Source of the DNA: Glomus cerebriforme
Taxonomy: Eukaryota > Glomeromycota > Glomeromycetes > Glomerales > Glomeraceae
NCBI GenBank assembly: GCA_003550305.1
Contig: QKYT01000173.1
Span: forward strand, 4,088 to 39,658
Length of the DNA: 35,571 nt
Direction: 5' to 3'
Shown here piece by piece: positions 21,174 to 31,729 of this stretch; positions within the stretch are counted from its first letter, which is position 1, and the number at the start of each line of letters is the position of its first letter. A program made the translations under genes and the position numbers. Below the pieces are notes generated by a model, which ran no database searches, had not been told where the DNA came from, and worked only from the letters and a program-made list of their open reading frames with translations.

Positions 21174-21930
21174 CTAATAATTATTCAATTGTTTCGGTTC
21201 ATCTATAAAATTCAATAAAATTATAAGAATTTCAAATAAAAAATTTCAAATACTCTTTCTTAAGCGATTAACATACTTGAATACCACACAGGTACGGCTA
21301 TTTCAGCTCCAGTAGTTTTAATCACTACTTTTCTGCGTATCCATTTACGTGGTCGCGTGTTTCTTGGAGTTTGTAAAATATTACCTGAAAAAGTTGGAGG
21401 AACCCCTTGTAAAGATGGTATTTGTTGTTGAGAGAGAGGATAAAAAACAGGAGCTTTTAGAAAGTTAATATCTCTGATTAACACTTAATTTGCATAAAAT
21501 ATATCATTTACCTTCTGGATGCGTAACAAAGTTAGGTTCGAAGTTTTGCACTGGTTCATTATACACGGGTCTAACACAACATAAAAATGGAAGCTAGAAA
21601 CATTTCTGAAAATAATGTATGATTCTTTGGAAAATTTAAAACTTACTCCGAGGGAAGATCTGTGGGCGAGTAAACTGTTTCTTTTTCTTTGCCTTTACTA
21701 CTTGTGCCTTTAGGGTTAAATGGAATGATTTTAAAAGTTTCAGTTGAGCGAGAAGCCTTAACGGGTCTATCATTAGTTACTTCTTCATTATGATCAGATT
21801 TACGTGGTCGACCGCGTCGCTCAACTTTTACAGGTGTAGGACTAGGAGGTTTTATTTCCTCAGGTTTAACTTCTGGTACCGGAGTAGAAGTATTCGCCGC
21901 CGAGTTTCTAAGTTTACGCTTAATTACCAT
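21174..21930 (-). CDS. AT-hook nuclear protein, possibly an INO80 Ies4-like subunit (4 exons, 192 aa)
   Basis: Exons (minus): 21930-21647, 21570-21512, 21483-21277 and 21202-21174. The introns are GT-AG with consistent phases. The last exon is only 29 nt and ends in TAG. The N-terminal third is Pro/Lys/Glu-rich and carries a canonical AT-hook (ERRGRPRKSD, about residues 38-47), which predicts binding to the AT-rich minor groove. The C-terminal part has RPRKWIRRKVVIKTTGAEI then VPVWYS, a compact basic W-x..-V-x-x-W pattern that I associate loosely with fungal chromatin-remodeller accessory subunits such as INO80 Ies4. That link is weak. It sits 137 bp upstream of the RMP1/NEPRO-like start on the same strand. 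A splice from its third exon into that gene (A|AC at about 21018) would be in phase, but the local fourth exon fits better. Confidence 0.6.
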
Positions 21931-22172
21931 GGCGAGTAGAAATGGTTAATACAAAGTAATCGGACTCGACTTTTCAACTTTATTATGCTTCTATCATTAA
22001 TTAGTGTAACCATATTCTTGTGTCACTTTATCCAAATTATTTATTAGTTAAATTTTATTCCAAAATGTAAATAATCATTGATTTCAATAAATAATAATAT
22101 TATTTGAAGTGCATAAAAAGCGTGATGGTTTTCGTGGTTTAATCGAAGGTTTATTCTGTGCGAAAGGGATCT

Positions 22173-22500
22173 TTACATAAATCTGATATTACCTTTAAAC
22201 CATAAAATTTCATAAGTATCTCCTTTTGAATTTTCTATTTTATGCAGAGACATGTTCTTTGTTTTTAAATATCTTACTGGTCGATTTAACTTCTTGTATA
22301 TATTTTTTATTAAAGACTCTTGCGGCATGACAATGCTTACATATATCACGAAATGATCCATTCCAACATTCTCCGCTAAAAATATTTGTTAAAATATCCC
22401 CTCTTGATCGGGAACTGTGATTTTTTGCAAACTTCTGATAAAGTAAATGTTTAACAATATCCTCATCTATCTTTACGCTAATATATTTGGCTGATTTCAT
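22173..22500 (-). CDS. Unrecognised coding remnant or short gene
   Basis: Two overlapping minus-strand frames (22500-22240 and 22361-22173) both look protein-like. The first has KYISVKIDEDIVKHLLYQKF, then SGECWNGSFRDICKHCHAARVF with a CxxC pair. The second has LIKNIYKKLNRPVRYLKTK, then SKGDTYEILWFKGN. They may be two exons or one frame broken by a frameshift in the 22.24-22.36 kb overlap. A GTAAGC donor-like site lies in the overlap, but I found no acceptor that keeps the second frame in phase. The family is not recognised. Confidence 0.3.
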
Positions 22501-23039
22501 AGATCTTTGATTGATGGTTTCTAAATTAATATAATTATTACATCTTATTAATAATAAATATATGATTAGTTACTTGTTCCACGCAATAAATTTTCTATAG
22601 TAAGTTTCGATGGACGATGTTTGTCCTGTATATTTTGCACAATTCACGATTGCATGGAATATTTTGTTTAACTAGTCGAATACTCCAATTATATGCATTC
22701 GAGCATGATAGTTATAATAATAATCTGAATGGTCCTCCGTTGCTGATGGATCTGACTGCTGGTAATAAAGGACACAACATTTTACTTTGAGAACTACTAA
22801 ACTGATAATGCAGGATTATCTATAGTCCTTTATTCTATCATTTCAATGAAACCAAATAATTTAGTATAATATCATGTTCACTTAATGTTTCTTCACTTGT
22901 ACCAAAGGTGCAAAGTAATCGCAAAATATTAATTCTTAGAAGGAATTTACAATTTTGGCAGTACTTATGGTATATTAGCGAAACGTATATTGTATAATGA
23001 TAACATTTGAATTATCTATATACAGTATATATAATCTAA
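22501..23039. other. Intergenic region
   Basis: Nothing coding is supported here. Frames are short and interrupted. The region separates the housekeeping block from the duplicated secreted-protein module. Confidence 0.55.
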
Positions 23040-23930
23040 ACTTTTTTAATTAAGATATTATAGAGGATGGGAATTCAGTACATTTGATGGTAGCTAGATA
23101 TTATCTGATACGTATTATCAATGAAGGCCTAAAAGTCTAAAACCGTGTCATGCCGTCGGAATTAGTTACGCCATATGAACATATGAAGGTTATCACTTAT
23201 CAGTTATGCAAAATAAAAAGTTTATTCAAGACAAAAATACATTCGACAGTCTTATCAGTGCATTTACTAATAGATCATAATACAGGCCAAAATCTAATTC
23301 TGAACTCCGGGTAGGCCAAAAAATCTAATTCCGGCCAGAGCTAAGAAAGCTGCTCAAATTTGGATGTTACTACAGTATACATGAAATCAGTACAAGAAGG
23401 TTTTCTATTAATTGTGAATCAGTACAGACAATTTATTAGTACATAGAATATCGGTACATCAAAGGCCATTTAACTGTACTAATAAAGAAATTTTTATAAA
23501 ATGATAGTAGATGTGATTGATACGTGTTATAAATAAAACATATATTGTACATCAGTCAATGAGATCAATGAACACCATAAGACATAAGTTATCGTTATGC
23601 TGAATAAAAGTTTCAAAAGGGATCCATTAAATTCTTTAGAAGGAATTGCATTCACCATTTTATAAGCTTACAATCCTTCATTATTAGGTTCATGTGCTAT
23701 TTGTACGACTTCCTGAAATGATAGGATACTTAATCTAGATTCGGAGTGATCCTTTAGCCTTAAGAAGTAAATCTAGGCCTTCTGCTTGAAGTAAAGATAC
23801 TAAGTTCAATTTTCCCCTTTCTTAGTCATATGATTTTGATGTATTCGGTTTCCGATAAGGGTCCTTTATTTGGAAATTTTTTTGTTATTGTTTGCTTTTC
23901 ACAATTTTTTTTCTAATATCATTTTCTTGT

Positions 23931-23938
23931 TATAAATA
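23931..23938 (+). promoter_or_regulatory. TATA box of the module A secreted-protein gene
   Basis: TATAAATA lies 219 bp upstream of the ATG at 24150. The same word occurs 216 bp before the ATG of the 34.4-kb copy (34956-34949, minus), with conserved flanks (TGTTATAAATATCTA). Copy B has TTTAAATATC instead. Confidence 0.55.
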
Positions 23939-24037
23939 TCTACTGCTGATTCCTTATTCATTCATGTTTTATCAGAGTTTATTCTTGCGATTTCATTTTT
24001 GCAAGCATTGCTCGTGCCGTTTCAATTATTCTTCAAG

Positions 24038-24122
24038 GTAATAATACTATTTCATCTTATTTCCATTATTCTTTTTTTTTCAGGGTAATATTTCATTTTC
24101 TATTTAAATTATCGTTTATTAG
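24038..24122 (+). other. Predicted 5' UTR intron, module A
   Basis: CTTCAAG|GTAATA at 24031-24043 and GTTTATTAG|GATT at 24114-24126 are both conserved in the 34.4-kb copy (minus-strand intron 34843-34761, 83 nt). This indicates an untranslated first exon and a real intron in the gene family. Confidence 0.55.
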
Positions 24123-24149
24123 GATTTTTCTCCAATAATTTCCTCTAAA

Positions 24150-24458
24150 ATGAAGTCCAATTTCTTTTGGTTTGCCTGAATACTCTTAACTTTTTCTGCC
24201 GCTGTTTTGGCTGGCGTCTTGAAGCGTGACGTTACATCACCTGGTTGTACTGGTACTCTTCCTTGTGCAATTACTTGCGGGACTTGTTCAAGAACGGGTT
24301 CTTGCAATTCTGCTACTACCAGCTGTAGTTTGGCTAATCCTTTTGATAGTTCCTGCAATGGAGCTTGCACTATTGATTGTGGTCCTTCCTGCTCATTTAC
24401 CTGCTCTGCCTGTGTATTTGACAGTGGTACTATGGAATGTGGTTCGACTTGTGATTAA
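24150..24458 (+). pseudogene. 14-cysteine secreted protein, copy A, stop in signal peptide
   Basis: The frame starts MKSNFFWFA, identical to the 34.4-kb copy, but codon 10 is TGA (24177-24179) where that copy has TCA (Ser). Past the stop it stays open to TAA at 24458 and keeps every family feature: the rest of the hydrophobic signal, a dibasic VLKR site, and 14 cysteines in the same spacing (GCTGTLPC, then CNGAC, CGPSC, CSFTC-type pairs). Without the first nine residues there is no complete signal peptide; an internal ATG is absent before the GTG/GCT-rich cleavage region. It is either a recent single-mutation pseudogene or a gene restored by read-through or editing. The promoter, 5' UTR intron and 3' flank are intact. 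Confidence 0.75.
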
Positions 24459-24934
24459 ATTATAATGTATTATTTTTATTGCTATTCATGAAAATTTCCT
24501 TCATTCATGTTATAATAAAGTCTATAAATAGTTGAGAAATTTTCTCATAATCGTTGCTATAACCAATCCTTTTGCTTATATTTTAAATTGAATATTGTTT
24601 GTAGTAATTAATATATTAATTTTTTTCAGTGTTATATGTTGTATCCAAATCATGTTCTATTTTATTTGTAAACTTGAATTGGAAGATAAGAACATCAAGT
24701 CTTCGATTTTGACTTCTTTTGACCATTTACAGGTTACGGCATTTTTTTTCGGTTTGTAAAATTGAGATAGTTTTGGTAGACTTAAACTTATGTTTAATTT
24801 TGTTAATCATGAAGAGTACTGTAAATAACAAATAACAAATTTCTTCGATTTCGAATAATTATCTGCTTGCACATGATGACACGTGAAAGAAATTTGTGAT
24901 GATTTTACCTACCAAATAGAATTTGCAATTCTTT

Positions 24935-25025
24935 GAATTACCGTAACCGTAAAAAATACGGTATTTACGGAATACTGTGTATTGTTAAGCCGTAATTTAT
25001 TTCGCAGCCATGCCATAACCGTATT
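24935..25025. repeat. Short CCGTAA/TACGG hairpin repeat
   Basis: ATTACCGTAACCGTAAAAAATACGGTATTTACGG forms a self-complementary patch and is followed by further GCCGTAAT and AACCGTA words. It belongs to the same word family as 6100-6320 and 6935-7160. Confidence 0.5.
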
Positions 25026-25170
25026 TGTTAAAATGACATTTTTGACCTTTATATAAAAGTGATGCGTATCGTTTAAATTTTTCTTAACGTTTAATAGACA
25101 TACTTTCCATCTTTTTCTTGATATCATTTGTGAATTCATAATTCACACCAGAATAACAAAAAAAAAAAAA

Positions 25171-25546
25171 AATCTAAATTAAGGTTAGAATTTTTGAATA
25201 TTATTTTAACTCGATTAGTCTTCAATGATTTATTTCTTTAAATAATTCTTTCAGAGATATCTTGATTGTATTAAAGTTTTAATCATTTGCAAACACAATT
25301 CTCTTGATGATTTATTAATTAATACTGTAATTTCATTTTCATATTTTATTTAATCATCAGAATTCGAATATACAGTAAAAAGAAAGAGATTAAAAGGCAT
25401 TAAATGTTTTAATAATACATTTGTAAGAAATTTATTATATTAAATACAGTATATGTGCGTGTAATAAAATATACATGAATTAAAGAAAAAAGTATGTTAC
25501 GAATTAGAAGAATAAAAGGTATTAAGACGGTTATTATTTCTAAATT
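25171..25546. other. 3' flank of the copper ATPase gene
   Basis: AT-rich sequence of 376 bp between module A and the ATPase stop codon. It probably holds the ATPase 3' UTR. No other feature was seen. Confidence 0.5.
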
Positions 25547-28500
25547 TTAATATTTTGGTTCTTTGAATTTTTTCAACCATAAACTACTTAAAAGAACACT
25601 AATAGAACTAACTGCCATAGATAAACTAGCAACTTCGGGTCTAAGACTAAATTTAGATATAGGAAAGAAAACACCAGCAGCAATAGGTATGGCTAAAGAA
25701 TTATAAATATAAGCCCATAAGAAATTATATCTAATCCTCCATATAATAGCTCTGGAAAGTTCAATTAATGTAATTAAAGAACTTAAAGTTGATCTTGTCA
25801 AAATAATAGAAGCCGATTCTATAGCAACATCCGTAGCACTTGCTACTGATATTGGCAAATCCGATTGCGCAAGAGCAGGTGAATCATTAATACCATCACC
25901 AATCATTGCAACTATGGCTCTTCTCGTTAATTGAACATCCATATTTTGGTGAAACCTCCCTCTAAATAACTGAAGAAATTTATTTGACTCTTTAATAGGG
26001 CGACCTTTACGTTGTAACCATTTGATTTTCTCTGCTTTCATTTCAGGTGTAACTTCGGCTAAAATATTTTTAATTCCAATTTTTTTGGCAATAGCCTCAG
26101 CTGTTATAGGATTATCACCCGTAATCATCCAAACTTCAATCCCACGAGCAGTTAATTCGGAAACGGTTTTGGCAGCATCTGGTCTTGGGGTATCAGCGAT
26201 CCCTATTTGAGCAAGAATATAACCACCGGATGAATCATTTGATAATCCAACAAGAACTACTGAACAACCGGTTCTTTTCCATTTTTTAATAGATGAATTA
26301 GTTTTATTTTCATCATTAATAGGATAAATGCAGTCATTCTCTCGAAGCCATTTTTCATTACCAATAAATATGTTATAAGTTGAACTATTTTTATTGGGCA
26401 ATAGGTTATGTCCCCGAGGATCATTAACTTTCACTACAGCTTGAAGACCTTTTCCAGGGATTTCTGACACGCTTTCCATTATGATATTATTTGATGTAGT
26501 TTCTGAATATTTTTTGGAAATATATTTAGTAACTGCTTTGGCCAATGGATGATCACTTGAAGATTCAACAGTTCCAATGATTTGGAATAATAATTTATGT
26601 ATTTCTTTTCCGTGCGATGGGCTACCAAAAACTTTTGCACCAACAACCTTTGGTTTTCCATAAGTCAATGTTCCAGTTTTATCAAATGCGATAGTATCAA
26701 GACGAAAAGTCATTTCAATAGCCTCGCCACCACCTTTTATCAAAATACCAAATCTAGCTGCAAGACCAGTTCCAACCATAATAGCGGTAGGAGATGCTAA
26801 ACCCATGGCACAAGGGCATGCAATAACCATAACAGATATAGCAAAGAATAAAGAAAATATTTGATATGATTCATTATTAGATAACCAATTTTCTGGAATT
26901 TTACCAGAAGCACCAAGAGACACCCAAATAATATAATCAAGAATTGCTATTAATATTACAACCGGAACAAATACTTGGGCAATTTTATCAGCTAGTTCTT
27001 CAATTGGTGCTTTTTTACTTGATTGAGCTGCTTGTACTAATTCAATAATACGAGAAAGTGTTGTATCAGATCCAACCCGTGTTGCTTTTATCCAAATCAT
27101 TGACGACAAATTTACTGTTGCAGATATAACTTCATCATCAACACGTTTTGTCACAGGTATAGATTCGCCTGTTAGCATTGATTCATCCAAGGATGTGGCA
27201 CCACGGAATATTTTGCCTAAAAATATAAAAAGAAAGATTTAATTTAATTATTTAATAATAACAAACGGTGTGAATGTGATATACACTGACCATCGCATGG
27301 GACTTTTGCTCCAGGATTCACTTTAAGAATATCACCAACTATTTAATTAAAGAAAAATAAAAATATAATTAGAATCAAAAAAAAAATAATATATATATAT
27401 ATTTTTTCAATAAATCATTTTCTTTTTAACAATTTTTACCTTGAATGAGATCTAAATCAATTTCTTTTTCGACAATATTCTCTTGTTTATTATCATCATA
27501 ACTAAGAGTGATAAGAGTTGCTTTTTCCGGTTGTAATTCCATAAGTTTGGTTATCGTTTCAAAAGTTTTGCCTTTCACTTTTGCTTCCAACCATCTTCCA
27601 AGCCAAATAAAAGTGATAAGAAATACGCTAGTTTCAAAGAATTGATAACCAGGTTTATTTTCTTTATTAATAATTGGGATTATAACATTCAAGATTGAAC
27701 CAAAATATGCAACAGTCGTTCCAATCGCTACCAAAGTATCCATATTTGCTTGATGAGAATACCAAACTGAACGAATACCCTTTACGTAAAATGGATAACC
27801 GAGAATGAATTGAACAGGAGTAGCAAGAATGAATAAAATTAAGGTTCCAACTTCCAATCCGGGAATGATTTGATGAGACATAGCCATGTGTACTGGATTA
27901 TCATGTGGTAAAAGCATCATGAATATCATTGAAACCAAAGCTGTTGGAATAGAAAAATACAGCGCAGTAAGAAACCTGTTACGAAGAAGTTTTTGATATT
28001 TTTCTGCACGACGTCGAATAGAATTCCCATTATTATCCGATTTATTTTTCTTGTGAAGTTCTGCACCATATCCGCTATCTTCAACAGCTTTTATAAGATC
28101 GCGTGGTCCAACTTTATTTATATCATGCTTAATATTTGCTTCACCAGTAAGCAAATTAACACGGGCGTATTCTACACCTGGTAACGATTCAAGAGTGTAT
28201 TGAATGGTGTTTATACAGGAAGCGCAAGTCATACCACTAACAATTAATATTGTGTTTGTTGCATGAATTGGACTTACACCTTCCTGAGATAAAATGTCAA
28301 TATCATGTTCATTATTATTAGTGATAGCCTTTTGTGGTTTTGTAGGTAGTAAGTCATATTTTTTTTCAACTTTAGTATCTTCAACGTTATAACCGGAGTC
28401 GATTATGGTTTGTTTAATTTGTTCAACGTTTATTTTATTTTCGTCAAATTCAAGTGTTGCATTACTCATTAATAAATTAACTTTAATTGAAGTAGGAATT

Positions 28501-28601
28501 AAACCTGGAAGTTTCTTTAATGAATTTTCAATAGATCGAACGCAACTTGCACAAGTTAAACCAGACAAAGAAAAATTTGCCTTTGATATCTTTTCGTCCA
28601 T
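25547..28601 (-). CDS. CCC2: Copper-exporting P1B-type ATPase (CCC2/ATP7 type, 3 exons, 959 aa)
   Basis: Exons (minus): 28601-27440, 27338-27291 and 27216-25547; the phases close to 959 residues. It pumps Cu(I) across a membrane using ATP, in fungi typically into the late Golgi to load multicopper oxidases. Two N-terminal HMA metal-binding domains carry LTCASC (about residue 15) and MTCASC (about 123). The actuator TGES is at 419-422, the membrane CPC metal site at 537-539, the phosphorylated DKTGT at 582-586, the HP motif ([10 protein letters not shown]) near 626, TGDN at 769 and GDGIND at 843-848. The last helices carry YN...([11 protein letters not shown]) and MAVSS, completing the P1B-1 copper signature. 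An unusual insert of about 30 residues (about 808-837, [14 protein letters not shown] region) sits between the P-domain helix and [10 protein letters not shown], and is read in frame. It is flanked on both sides by the secreted-protein modules. Confidence 0.95.
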
Positions 28602-29789
28602 TTTTTGAATTATTATTTTTTTTTTTTAATGAGAACAATTTGTAAAAAAAAAAGGACAATTTTCTTTATACTCATATTTATACCAATTTTATTATATAAC
28701 AACATCATATATAAAAAAAACGACGTTATTTCCAAAAATACTACGTTATGAGGGATTTTTGCCGTATTATATTAGTTAGATTAACAACAGCCCGATTATA
28801 TAATCAATAAAAGCAATAACAATTTGATTGAGCCATTTTTACCGATTATATTATTCAGACAATAGAGAAATAGAGAAATAAATTAGTTTATTAAAGCAAA
28901 TTTTGCTATTGGTTAAACTTTAAAATATCCTTAAAAAAATTTATATGGAAAATCTTGAAAAGGACTTTTCATTTTGAAATCGTCCTTTTATAATTTATAA
29001 TAATTTACATTTTTAGTTATATTAAAAAAACACCTTACTTTTTTAAAACCTTCTTTTCTGCACTTGAACAACTTTTTCTTTGCGCTAACCATTGGATAAA
29101 TATTTCGTCATACGTATGAGAAATTATTAGATTATTAATCAGTCTATTTGTCACGTTAATATCGTTAATATGCTATTTATAATCATTATACAACGTCATT
29201 TTGCCTTAATTCAGGTTGGTCTCATCACAAGACTCACTTATTATTTCACATGCAAGTCAAAACATTTATGGTCTGAGCAATTCAGCTGATCAAAATTAAT
29301 ATATTTTTTAATATACATCACGCCTTTTTTAGTAATATTTTATTATAGCAATTTAATTTATGTTCATGATCGTGATCGACGGCAAATTCAACTCTATAAG
29401 TTCCGAAAGTAAGCTCTACCCCTGGCCAGAATTATGATGTTTTTGGCAACTTTGTTGGTGCTTAATTTCGGAAATACTGTATGTGATATACCTACAAATA
29501 TTTGTCACTCTATGCACAGTTAATCTGGTATTACTTTAGCCCATCACATTTTACATACCTAGCAAATCTTGATTATTTTTTATTCTTAATATACCGAAAT
29601 CAAAAATATTTTACATTTGAAAATAATTTTAAAAATGTATATTTTAATCAAGTTTATTGAAAAAAAAAATAATATTCGATTAAGCATCAATTTATTATAT
29701 TCGGATAAAATAAAGATTATCAATATTCATATTGTAATCATCTGGTATGAAATCATATGGTAATCTGATAATCTCTTTTTCATCCCCCG
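28602..29789. other. Intergenic region upstream of the copper ATPase
   Basis: No gene is supported. It holds the ATPase promoter, which starts with poly-T/A tracts next to the ATG. A fragment of the GGCCAGAATT repeat family lies near 29420-29435. The remainder is AT-rich. Confidence 0.55.
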
Positions 29790-30960
29790 AAAATGTGCGT
29801 TATTACTTACATTATTATATTCTGGCGTGAATTATGAATTCACAAAATGATAATAGCCTATGTATGGTCAAAAAGAAGTCAATATTGAAGACTCAATGTT
29901 TTGTATTGTCCAATTCAGGATAAAAATTTTCTATTGACAAAATTTACGCGCACATATGATTTGGCGGATTACACCGACTATATATTTATAAACAGTAATT
30001 GATATCAGGATATACAGGAAAACGATTAGGAAAATTAGTATTGCTACTAAAATATAAACAAAAGATTGGGTATAGTACAATGATGAGAAATTTTCTCAAC
30101 TATTTATAGACTTTTTTATAACATGGATGAAGGAAATTTTCATGAATAACTACAATAAAAATAATACAAAATATATTTTAGGCACAAGTTGCCCCACATT
30201 CCATAGTACTACTGTCAAATGTACAGGTAGAACAGGTAAATGAACAGGAAGAATCACAATCAATAGTGCAAGCTCCATTGCAGGAACTATCAAAAGTAAG
30301 ACCAGAACAGTCGAGATTAGTAGTATCAAAGTTGCAAGAGACCGTTTCTTCTGAACAAGTCCCACAAGTAGCTGTACAAGAAAGAGTGCCAGAACAACCA
30401 GAAATATCACGCTTCAAGATGGCGGCCGAAACGACGGCGGAAAAAATTAAGATGATTGAGGTGAACCGAAAGAAATTGGGCTTCATTTTAAAAGAAATTA
30501 TTGATGAAAGAACCCTAACAAGCAAAGGATCAGTAGATATTTAAATAAATAATATTAGGAACTTGTGAATAGAAAAACCATTGAAGAAATTTCCCAAATA
30601 AAGCAAATAAAGGGAAACCCGAATATATCTAACAAATAGTCGAATACCCCTTATTTCAAGCAGAAGGTTTAGATGCACTAGATCTAGAAGCCTATTGATA
30701 ATTAGGGAAATAGTGACTCGGAAGTACAAAAAAGGATAAATTATATGTTTATTCTGTTACGATATTGTTTGTAAAATTCTTGCATAATGACATCAAATGG
30801 CAATAATGTATTTTTTTTTTCGTTTTGCATATTTTGTGTATGCCGACACACGGATGTTTAAATGTTAGACAAAATTTTTAGCCCAACTGTCATCTGATCG
30901 TTATTGATAAAATCCATTATATTTCAAGAAAGGACAAATTGGTTACGCAAATTTAATTTG
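29790..30960 (-). repeat. Segmental duplication module B (reverse copy)
   Basis: It shares ordered anchors with modules A, C and D: GTGAATTATGAATTCACA at 29828, GTCAAAAAGAAGTCAATA near 29870, CCAATTCAGGATAAAAATTTTCTATTGA near 29910, the 3' flank GAGAAATTTTCTCAACTATTTATAGACTT at 30085, the gene at 30178-30486, and upstream CTTCTGCTTGAAATAAGG (minus) near 30660. Compared with A and D it lacks about 150 bp of the leader and UTR intron immediately upstream of the gene. Confidence 0.75.
30178..30486 (-). CDS. 14-cysteine small secreted protein, copy B (102 aa)
   Basis: The protein starts at ATG 30486 (MKPNFFRFTSIILIF), aligned with the start of the 34.4-kb copy; the frame is open further upstream but that part is not conserved. 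Residues 1-20 form a signal peptide ending around VVSAA. ILKR at about 22-25 is a likely Kex2-type processing site, so the mature chain would begin at DISGCSG. It contains 14 cysteines, with a C-terminal run of CNGAC, CDSSC, CSFTC, STC pairs at 2-3-residue spacing, implying up to seven disulphides. It is rich in Ser/Thr and almost lacks basic residues. The family is not recognised; candidate roles are an apoplastic effector or a wall-associated protein. The promoter and leader differ from copies A and D. Confidence 0.8.
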   Translation of the reverse strand: MKPNFFRFTSIILIFSAVVSAAILKRDISGCSGTLSCTATCGTCSEETVSCNFDTTNLDCSGLTFDSSCNGACTIDCDSSCSFTCSTCTFDSSTMECGATCA

Positions 30961-31729
30961 TATATACTGTAACCAAATAATACGTGCTGGTTGTATTGGT
31001 GATAATTGATAAAGTCCTACGCTTCGCTCCGGACAATAACTAATAGTGCTAGAATAATCATTTAATTGTTACCATACATTTCTAATATCCATTGGCATGA
31101 TCTTTTATCTTATCAAACATTAAATAAAGATTGTAAAATCATAAAATATTTACAAAACGTGATTGAATCCCATTGACAACACTCTGAATAAATTACCTTA
31201 TAAAATTTAATTCTACGTAATGATTTAGATCGTATGGATGAAATGGTTGTTGTCATAAAATTATTATAATGCCATTTCGACACCAATGTCTATTTACTAA
31301 TATGAATTTGAATAAGCATTAAATCATATGTTCCATTGTATGAAAATGTATTTGCTAAATTTCCGAGATCATATACGATGCTAAAATATTTATTAAAATT
31401 TAGGATAAAGAAATATATGATTATGAAACAATTATTAAAACTTATAGAAAATAAAAAACCCTCCTTACAAATTTCTATCATATTTTTACGTTAAAAAATT
31501 CTGCTTTGAAAGATTTATAATAATTACAGCGGTTTCATGTACCGAAGATAATCCTACAGAGTGATCAATTGGAATGTATTGTCAGAATGAACTCATTTGC
31601 CTATAGTATGAGAGTTGGACATTACTTCTACGAATGTTAGCGAAGAATATTTTTTGAATAATATATCAACAAATAAATATATCAATGTAGGTGTATTTTC
31701 AACATCAATTTAATTATTATTATTTTTTT
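30961..31729. other. Spacer between modules B and C
   Basis: No gene is supported in this 769-bp stretch. It is AT-rich with scattered short frames and no recognisable motif. Confidence 0.5.

Larger units (their letters stand above)
23040..25170 (+). repeat. Segmental duplication module A (forward copy)
   Basis: This stretch is related, in inverse orientation, to 33790-35571 and in part to 29790-30960 and 31730-32700. Shared anchors in order are: AAAACCGTGTC(A/G)TGCCGTCGG at 23140, TTTTGCATAACT (inverse) near 23205, GATGGTAGATGTGAT-like words, the TATA box and leader at 23931-24122, the cysteine-rich gene, the downstream GAAAATTTCC(T)TCAT segment at 24488, the GTCAAAAGAAGTCAAAAT segment (inverse) near 24710, and TGTGAATTATGAATTCACA near 25130. 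It also includes a small CCGTAA patch at 24935-25025. Confidence 0.75.

Noticed and set aside
24119..24370. Minus-strand open frame opposite secreted-protein copy A, also seen opposite copy B (30266-30544, plus)
   Set aside because: It is antisense to the cysteine-rich gene and arises because Cys/Ser/Thr codons read as Gln/Ala/Glu in reverse. The sense frame has signal peptide and conserved cysteines.
26022..26800. Plus-strand open frames at 26022-26210 and 26597-26800
   Set aside because: Both are antisense to conserved copper ATPase coding sequence.
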